The notes under the pieces were generated by a model that worked only from the letters and a program-made list of their open reading frames with translations, was not told the DNA's origin and ran no database searches. From a virus: 64,000 nt of DNA. Numbering within the stretch: position 1 is the first letter of the stretch; each line of letters begins with the position of its first letter. The stretch is from positions 62,001 to 126,000 of the IMG/VR virus record IMGVR_UViG_3300023184_000025; one strand, 5' to 3'. Of the stretch, positions 58,783 through 64,000 are shown piece after piece. Both the position numbers and the translations under genes were made by a program.

Positions 58783-59847
58783 TTAAATAATCTCTAAAAT
58801 TGTTTTTCCAAATTCTGCTAAATTGTTTGCCTGTCGTTGTCGATCAAAAAATAATTTTTGATTGTGTTGGCAAATGTCATCAATTTCATTTGTATGGGTT
58901 TTACTACTATCAACCAATTGTTTAATTGCCTGAACAACTTTTTGCATTCGTAAATCTAGGTTTTTTTCTGAATCATACGATTCGTCACAGAAATTTGCAA
59001 ATGTTTTAAATCCCTGGGTTTTTAATTTAGCTAGAATATTTGTATCTCCTAAAATAACAAACGGGCGGCGGTGCGCTAATATTTTAAATGTTTTTTCTGT
59101 ACAATATGGCTCCGTTATGTCTCTAACAGTGGTTTCCAATGCCACATTAACTTTGGCAATTGCATGCATTTTTTTGTGAGGCAAATGATCTAGAGATCTG
59201 CTCATATTGGTATCATAGAAACTAGGATAACATGTATGTAAAGAATACTTTTCTAAATTTACTTTATTAAAGTAAACTTCAATTCCCAATTGCTGAAATC
59301 TAAGATCAGTTTCTAAAATATCTTGCAAATTGTCTGTGACTATGGTTAAATTGTCTCGAAGCTGATCAAACAGTTTCATGAATTGTATTCTATGTGGCCT
59401 AGGACTACCAAATGGTATTACCACATCATATATTGCATTACCCAACGGTTCTCTGTTTATTTCGTAGTATAGTGTAGTGTTGGTAAACTCATTGAATATA
59501 TGGTGGTCCCAATAGTCAAACCCAACAGTTGTATAATTTTTAAAATTATTCAAATGTTTATGACCAGTTATCAATAGTGCATTTGGAGGGAACCATTCAT
59601 CAGATGTCCAATAGTCATGATGGCCTTCAAATACACAACCATAGTTATCAACTTCAGAATCTAGGAATCCTTTCCAATCTTTAATTACAAAATTTTTTTC
59701 AAAGTTTCCAAACTCAAGTTTGTCAAACTGATTTTGTTGACTATAGTAAGCACTAATTCCTGCATACACCCAAGATTGTGTATAAAATGGAGCATGCTGG
59801 GGGAGATCTTTTTTTAGTATTTCTAAAGATGTAAATTTATTTTTCAT
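58783..59847 (-). CDS. Glycosyltransferase-like protein between helicase and primase
   Basis: A 354-residue protein. The C-terminal part has YCTEKTFKILAHRRPFVIL and GFKTFANFCDESYD, which are shared with the gene at 26891. It is probably a GT-B-like enzyme, although the N-terminal half is not recognised. It is joined to primase by a 4-base overlap and to helicase by 3 bases, so it is expressed with the replication genes. Possibly a DNA-base glycosyltransferase, but not proved. Confidence 0.6.
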   Translation of the reverse strand: MKNKFTSLEILKKDLPQHAPFYTQSWVYAGISAYYSQQNQFDKLEFGNFEKNFVIKDWKGFLDSEVDNYGCVFEGHHDYWTSDEWFPPNALLITGHKHLNNFKNYTTVGFDYWDHHIFNEFTNTTLYYEINREPLGNAIYDVVIPFGSPRPHRIQFMKLFDQLRDNLTIVTDNLQDILETDLRFQQLGIEVYFNKVNLEKYSLHTCYPSFYDTNMSRSLDHLPHKKMHAIAKVNVALETTVRDITEPYCTEKTFKILAHRRPFVILGDTNILAKLKTQGFKTFANFCDESYDSEKNLDLRMQKVVQAIKQLVDSSKTHTNEIDDICQHNQKLFFDRQRQANNLAEFGKTILEII

Positions 59848-60830
59848 GATAATTTTTTGACAAGTTGTTTTTTCTTCATTTCTATTTTGATTTTACTAGT
59901 TTCTCTATTTGCAAATATACTTTGCAATGTTGCTAGCTTGCCAAATTTAATTACAGCATCATTGACATCTTTAACGTCACTGGGCCAACTAGGAATACTT
60001 ACTGCCCATCCCAGTTCTACTGCACGATCAATTAATTCAACACCAGCTTTGTCCATATCGGGCACCACAGTGATTTCTTTGCCCAGGCTACGTATTAATC
60101 TAGCTTGACTATCGCTTACAGTATTATGCATTAGTGCAATACCGCCAATGCTTAGTGCATCAAATATACCTTCCATTACTAAAACATGCTGCCAGTTGTT
60201 GTGCTGTAAGTCAGTGCCAAATACGTAGCCTGGTTGTGAGTGATTAATATATTTAGGAATTTTGTTATCTAAGAATCTAGCACACCAGCCTATGATCTTG
60301 CCGTCATATGTGAATGGCACAGTGACATGCAGTCTGGTCCAGTGTATACTGTCGTTTTTGACAGCAGTCATGATTGGATAGTCTTCAGGAACACATCGTT
60401 GCCTTAGGTAATTCCAGTAGTACTGATGTTCGGGCGTGACTTGTTCAGTGTATGGTGGAAAGTCATCTGACTCGTCAAACTCAATTGCACTTACGGCATT
60501 GGATACCCGTTGTCTATCTTCCAAGATGCCGTGTATGTTGCGATGTCTTAGGCTTTCAAGATTGAGCATTTCAATTTCGTTGTCGGGTACACCCATCCAT
60601 CCCATAAGTCGTTTAGCTTTAAAGCTAACTGTGCGACCTAACACAAAACTGGCTGTGTAGGAACAGTTGAAACAGTGATAACTCCAACCTTGTTCAGTTA
60701 TCTTGATGCCCCCACGCCCACGGCGGTCCGCACTATTACCATTATGGGTACAACACACAGCATTAAAACTGGTCCAGCCCTGTGGGCTAGATTTTTTCTT
60801 AACAGGTAGATAATTGATTATGTCTATCAC
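59844..60830 (-). CDS. DNA primase (T4 gp61 type)
   Basis: A 328-residue primase. The N-terminal zinc site (VCCTHN near 26-30, with HCFNC at 52-56) binds DNA. A TOPRIM domain follows (VLVMEGIFDALS and VPDMDKAG). T4 gp61 is 342 residues. It synthesises RNA primers with gp41. Overlaps its neighbours on both sides by 4 bases. Confidence 0.93.
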   Translation of the reverse strand: MIDIINYLPVKKKSSPQGWTSFNAVCCTHNGNSADRRGRGGIKITEQGWSYHCFNCSYTASFVLGRTVSFKAKRLMGWMGVPDNEIEMLNLESLRHRNIHGILEDRQRVSNAVSAIEFDESDDFPPYTEQVTPEHQYYWNYLRQRCVPEDYPIMTAVKNDSIHWTRLHVTVPFTYDGKIIGWCARFLDNKIPKYINHSQPGYVFGTDLQHNNWQHVLVMEGIFDALSIGGIALMHNTVSDSQARLIRSLGKEITVVPDMDKAGVELIDRAVELGWAVSIPSWPSDVKDVNDAVIKFGKLATLQSIFANRETSKIKIEMKKKQLVKKLS

Positions 60831-61564
60831 TTAGACATTATAACACGATCTATCTCTTGTTGCAACATGTTTTGTAGTATTATATGTCCGTTTTCATTGG
60901 GGTGTCCGCCCGGAAACGTTAATTCCATTTCGTTTGGATGTTGGCGTAGCCAATGTACAAAATTAAATCCTGGCAATATTTTGGAAGGAACTGTGATTTC
61001 TTCTTGTGGCGGGCTTATGTCCCAGATCAACATTGGTAGATTTCTTCTAGCTGCCACACCATCAAAAAAGTACAACGCTTGTTCGTAGTTCAGCATTGAC
61101 AATGGGTCACTTTCACTCAGTACCATGTATCGTTTAATCATATCGGTCCATTCGCGAGTCACAGCACCGTCTTGGACTCCAGCATGTACCCACGAACTGT
61201 GAACAAATCTATCCCACGTGGGAGCATTAGGGTAAGTTTCATGATTAGGGTTATAAAAACTCATTCGACTACCTTCGGTTAATCCTACTAGAACAATACA
61301 TTCTTCAGGTCTAGGTTCGTTGCGTAACCACCACAAAAAAGTCCACATAGTGCTCTGTAAACTGCCACCAGGTATGCCAAAGTTTTTTGTGGGCAATTGA
61401 TAATGTCTACCAAGTAATCCCAGGAAGCATTTTCGTTCACGATAAGACGTATTCTCTACTAGACTTGGATGTGCATCAGGATTGTGTTTTAACAACTCTG
61501 GGTCAATTAACTCGTCGCCCCAGAACCAACTGTCTCCAAACCCAACAATTTTTTTAAATTTCAT
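60827..61564 (-). CDS. SGNH/GDSL-like hydrolase
   Basis: A 245-residue protein. The motif GFGDSWFWG near residue 8 provides the nucleophile Ser, GGSLQST the oxyanion Gly, and HPNENGH near residue 225 the catalytic His. The family hydrolyses esters, often removing acetyl groups from surface sugars. It follows a tail gene (4-base overlap), so it could act in the virion or on host polysaccharide. Confidence 0.75.
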   Translation of the reverse strand: MKFKKIVGFGDSWFWGDELIDPELLKHNPDAHPSLVENTSYRERKCFLGLLGRHYQLPTKNFGIPGGSLQSTMWTFLWWLRNEPRPEECIVLVGLTEGSRMSFYNPNHETYPNAPTWDRFVHSSWVHAGVQDGAVTREWTDMIKRYMVLSESDPLSMLNYEQALYFFDGVAARRNLPMLIWDISPPQEEITVPSKILPGFNFVHWLRQHPNEMELTFPGGHPNENGHIILQNMLQQEIDRVIMSK

Positions 61565-62352
61565 CGGTACTGTATTAAATCAATGTTTCCGTCAGATATA
61601 CCAAATGATAATCTTAGATAAGGATGATACCCCTCAACGTTGATGCCTAATCTTTCAACTGCATGAATAAAGTTTATTTCTGACACAGTATTACTTGTTT
61701 TTAAATCTTCAAAGTCTACATCGTACCATTCAACAGTATTGGCTGTGGCATCTGACGATCCTTGTACTTGAAGTGTGCCAGTAAAGTCCACTGGATCAAT
61801 TTGGAATGTAGTAATACGTGTACCATTTGTGGTAATTGTACTGGTGTAATGGATAGAGCTGTCAGGGGCTTGGCTTGGGATAGTTAATTCTTGGCTGGCA
61901 ACAAAAGCTGGAAATACGCTGTCTACAATATCAATATTCCCACGAGCGCCTGCATAGTCGTCTGTGAATACTGCTTGATTTAAAACGCCGGACGTAATTT
62001 CTAAACTCCAACTAGCGGGCTGTGCTTGAAAATATGTTGTCTCTTCGGCAGTGACAGTTACTTTAGCTCTACCTGTTGGTGCATTAAGTGTTACAAGCTC
62101 TTTGGCATATAACAAATTTTCTCCGTCTTGACTAATCATACGAAACGTAAACGTTGCGCCTGTGATGTTTACAGGTTTTTGGTCCTGGTTTAGAAATTGG
62201 AATAAAATAACATTATCCACTCCTAAATTTAATTTTAAGTCTTTTGCGTACACTGGTTGCCACCTTCTATCAAAAGTTGAGCCAATGCCTGACGTGTCAA
62301 TCAGAATTACCTGTTGGATTTGCTGATATAAATAGGCAGTGGTTGAATACAT
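61561..62352 (-). CDS. Tail/baseplate structural protein
   Basis: A 263-residue beta-rich protein. Its first part (residues 40-110, ILFQFLNQDQKPVNITGATF) resembles the BppU-type immunoglobulin-like domain in phage baseplates. The C-terminus is another beta domain. Start MYSTTAYLYQ follows GGAG. No name can be given. Confidence 0.6.
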   Translation of the reverse strand: MYSTTAYLYQQIQQVILIDTSGIGSTFDRRWQPVYAKDLKLNLGVDNVILFQFLNQDQKPVNITGATFTFRMISQDGENLLYAKELVTLNAPTGRAKVTVTAEETTYFQAQPASWSLEITSGVLNQAVFTDDYAGARGNIDIVDSVFPAFVASQELTIPSQAPDSSIHYTSTITTNGTRITTFQIDPVDFTGTLQVQGSSDATANTVEWYDVDFEDLKTSNTVSEINFIHAVERLGINVEGYHPYLRLSFGISDGNIDLIQYR

Positions 62353-62373
62353 TTGGATCTCCAACTAATATTT

Positions 62374-62751
62374 ATGGGTGATAATATCTTTACAAAATTG
62401 ACTAAAAAGTATCCGTTTATAACTCTGTGTTTATATGCAGGGATAGAATACGTAGGAATTATACAAAATCAAGATGACGCAATTACAACAATCTACGACT
62501 TTGGTGATGTTTCTGACCCTGAACTAAAAAAGCTGTTTATTGAGCTGGCCAATGATTGGTGGTGGGAAAGTAACCATAGTATACCTATAAACATATACTT
62601 AAAAGCAGAGTGGGCTCCATTTAAGCCATATTTAAGAACTTTTGCCAACAAAGACCTTGAAATATTACACGGACCTGTTTGCAGTTTAAGTGACATCTCT
62701 CGACGAAAAAGTAAACGTAAATCAATTACATTAGTCAGGAAGATTGACTAA
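62374..62751 (+). CDS. Hypothetical phage protein
   Basis: A 125-residue protein starting MGDNIFTKLTKKYPF. Contains YAGIEYVGIIQNQ and DWWWESNHSIP, with a basic C-terminus. I recall the type from T4-like phages; function unknown. It converges with the DnaE-like gene by 17 bases. Confidence 0.55.
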   Translation: MGDNIFTKLTKKYPFITLCLYAGIEYVGIIQNQDDAITTIYDFGDVSDPELKKLFIELANDWWWESNHSIPINIYLKAEWAPFKPYLRTFANKDLEILHGPVCSLSDISRRKSKRKSITLVRKID

Positions 62752-63331
62752 TTTTTTCAAATTGATCTGCTTCGTTTAACAAATTCATGTGCAGGGCCAC
62801 TAACACAGCATAGCTAATTGCATGTGATTTTTTAAATGTATATCCACGACTATCATCACCGTTCCAAACATCAGCAAAGACGGTGTTCCAATCTTTATTT
62901 TGTAAGTGTGCTTTTCCTGGCCTAATAATACTGATAAACGCAGCCATCCTAGTTATTGAATCTGGTTGCATTGACTTTAACAATTCTGTATAGTTTCCAA
63001 CGTGTACCAACCGAGAAGCCCAGGCGTTATCTGTCCATAGTCTTGTCCATGTGGGTGTGGTTTTGATCATTTGATCATAGTGTTCAGGATTTTTAACCAA
63101 CTGATAAACGCTCATGTTTAAAAAGTCTATCTTAAAATATCCACGTTGTTCGGCTTCTTCGTAGTTTATAGCCGCACACTGATTCACTGGATCAAATGGA
63201 ATATCAGTAACGTAAACACCACTGTTGTGTCGACGCACTTGTTCATTAATTGACTGTCGTGCAGGAATATGCTGTATTAATTTTAATACTGTTTCTCTGT
63301 CAGCAAAATCAATATCAATATCTGCGCTCAT
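62735..63331 (-). CDS. Miniature DnaE-like (C-family polymerase) protein
   Basis: A 198-residue protein starting MSADIDIDFADRE, where the DxD pair matches the catalytic Asp401/Asp403 site of E. coli DnaE (PDFDVDF). FKIDFLN matches the third catalytic Asp (KFDFLGL), and IRPGKAHLQ then FKKSHAISYAVLV match later DnaE segments. The whole polymerase (over 1000 residues) is condensed to one fifth. It may have lost or changed activity. The start overlaps the upstream zinc-finger gene as TAATG; a longer start at 63337 also exists. Confidence 0.6.
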   Translation of the reverse strand: MSADIDIDFADRETVLKLIQHIPARQSINEQVRRHNSGVYVTDIPFDPVNQCAAINYEEAEQRGYFKIDFLNMSVYQLVKNPEHYDQMIKTTPTWTRLWTDNAWASRLVHVGNYTELLKSMQPDSITRMAAFISIIRPGKAHLQNKDWNTVFADVWNGDDSRGYTFKKSHAISYAVLVALHMNLLNEADQFEKISQSS

Positions 63332-64000
63332 TACCATCCTGCCTTTGCTAAAATATCCTTAGCATACTCTTGATCTGCCATGTAATCTTTAAATTTTTGT
63401 TGCCAAACATCTGCGTCAATGTATGGCCATATCATTGCAATTTGATTTTCATCTAAGCTGTTTAGGAACTCCTGGCCACTGTCACAGTTGTAAATTATCC
63501 AAGGACTAATCTTGCCAGTGGTAATTGCATGACAGATTATATTGATGTTACCGTATCTAAGATAATCCTTTGATGCATGACCATTCTTCTCTTCCCAGTC
63601 AATACTATGTTCAATGGACCTGGCCAAAGCATCATTGACGGACTCAATTTTAAGATACCACAACAGATACTCTGTGTAGATAGTATCTTTACACCAATAA
63701 TCAAGTTTTTTATTTTGTTTGACCACCCATTCAGTAAACCTAGCTGGATTAATTGCTCGAATATCCACACAGTATCTACCAAACTTGGCAAATGCTCGAT
63801 AATACGAACTGTTGGCAAAGTCATCAAATGTTTTTAATTTGGCCGACCCTTGTGTGACTTCATAGAATTTTAAATATGCTTGGAACCCAAGCTGGACTCC
63901 GCGTTCATTCTGATCTTGTCTGCGCTTCTTTTGTTCACAGACGTGTACTGCTAAACTATTTTCTCTAGAAAAGTCTTTTTTACAATACTGGCACTGGTAT
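63331..64000 (-). CDS. Zinc-finger phage protein, truncated by window edge
   Basis: Open reading runs beyond 64000; at least 222 residues are visible. The first visible part, YQCQYCKKDFSRENSLAVHVC, is a C2H2-like zinc finger. The rest is helical with YLRYGNINIICHAITTGKISP. A GTG at 63768 would give a shorter protein, but the same frame continues to the edge, so the gene is longer. The TAATG overlap couples it to the DnaE-like gene. Likely nucleic-acid binding, perhaps linked to replication. Confidence 0.7.
   Translation of the reverse strand, partial: YQCQYCKKDFSRENSLAVHVCEQKKRRQDQNERGVQLGFQAYLKFYEVTQGSAKLKTFDDFANSSYYRAFAKFGRYCVDIRAINPARFTEWVVKQNKKLDYWCKDTIYTEYLLWYLKIESVNDALARSIEHSIDWEEKNGHASKDYLRYGNINIICHAITTGKISPWIIYNCDSGQEFLNSLDENQIAMIWPYIDADVWQQKFKDYMADQEYAKDILAKAGW

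Overview
This window is almost certainly part of a large T4-like (myovirus-type) bacteriophage genome, probably from a freshwater or marine bacterium. Evidence for a T4-like phage: a gp41-type helicase, a gp61-type primase, a gp30-type DNA ligase, class Ia ribonucleotide reductase (NrdA, NrdB, glutaredoxin), a PAAR spike-tip protein, tail-fibre and spike proteins, a possible T-type holin, very tight gene packing with ATGA/TAATG overlaps, and candidate TAAATA late promoters. Many accessory genes look proteobacterial, even betaproteobacterial (a phasin-like protein with a PhaR-like operator, an entericidin-like lipoprotein, Ala/Lys/Pro-rich exported proteins). The host assignment is an inference. 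No terminase, major capsid, portal or DNA polymerase gp43 gene lies in the window, and I saw no tRNA genes or CRISPR arrays.

Layout. 0-5 kb: small early-type genes, mostly on the minus strand, driven by near-identical sigma70-like promoters, plus a short plus-strand block of small proteins. 5-9 kb: a radical SAM protein, a conserved 525-residue phage protein and ClpP. 9-11.3 kb: a cluster of small lipoproteins and secreted proteins, then a phasin-like protein. 11.5-15.3 kb: a periplasmic amino-acid-binding protein, an SLC1-type symporter, a T-holin-like membrane protein and an Asp/Glu racemase on one strand. 15.4-28.5 kb: an envelope and accessory-metabolism island (glycosyltransferases, LpxH-like phosphatase, fatty-acid desaturase, three amidinotransferases, UV endonuclease, Fe(II)/2OG oxygenase, nucleotide-sugar dehydrogenase, a fibre-like structural protein). 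28.5-33.7 kb: ClpS, Hsp20, a thioesterase and ClpX. 33.7-38.4 kb: DNA ligase and small early genes with further copies of the sigma70-like promoter. 38.4-47.6 kb: tail structural proteins, PAAR, glutaredoxin, NrdB, NrdA and a pectate-lyase-fold spike. 47.6-50 kb: nuclease, sulfotransferase-like protein, IscA, Fe(II)/2OG oxygenase and IscU. 50-56 kb: virion assembly or structural genes and a large putative nucleotidyltransferase/ligase-like protein. 56-64 kb: radical SAM protein, helicase, glycosyltransferase-like protein, primase, SGNH hydrolase, tail protein, a small DnaE-like protein, and a zinc-finger protein cut by the right edge.

How it fits together. The phage carries replication and nucleotide-synthesis genes, Fe-S scaffold proteins that could supply its own or host enzymes, a Clp/small-heat-shock set (ClpX, ClpP, ClpS, Hsp20) able in principle to redirect host proteolysis, and a large set of envelope-modifying and amino-acid-handling genes. 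Most notable: (i) an amidinotransferase tandem duplication whose junction is still readable as a 28-codon fossil ORF; (ii) a repeated promoter/start design in which TATAAT or TAAATA lies only a few bases before ATG, suggesting leaderless mRNAs; (iii) a 198-residue protein that keeps the catalytic signatures of the C-family polymerase DnaE; and (iv) a phage-encoded ClpS next to ClpX and ClpP.
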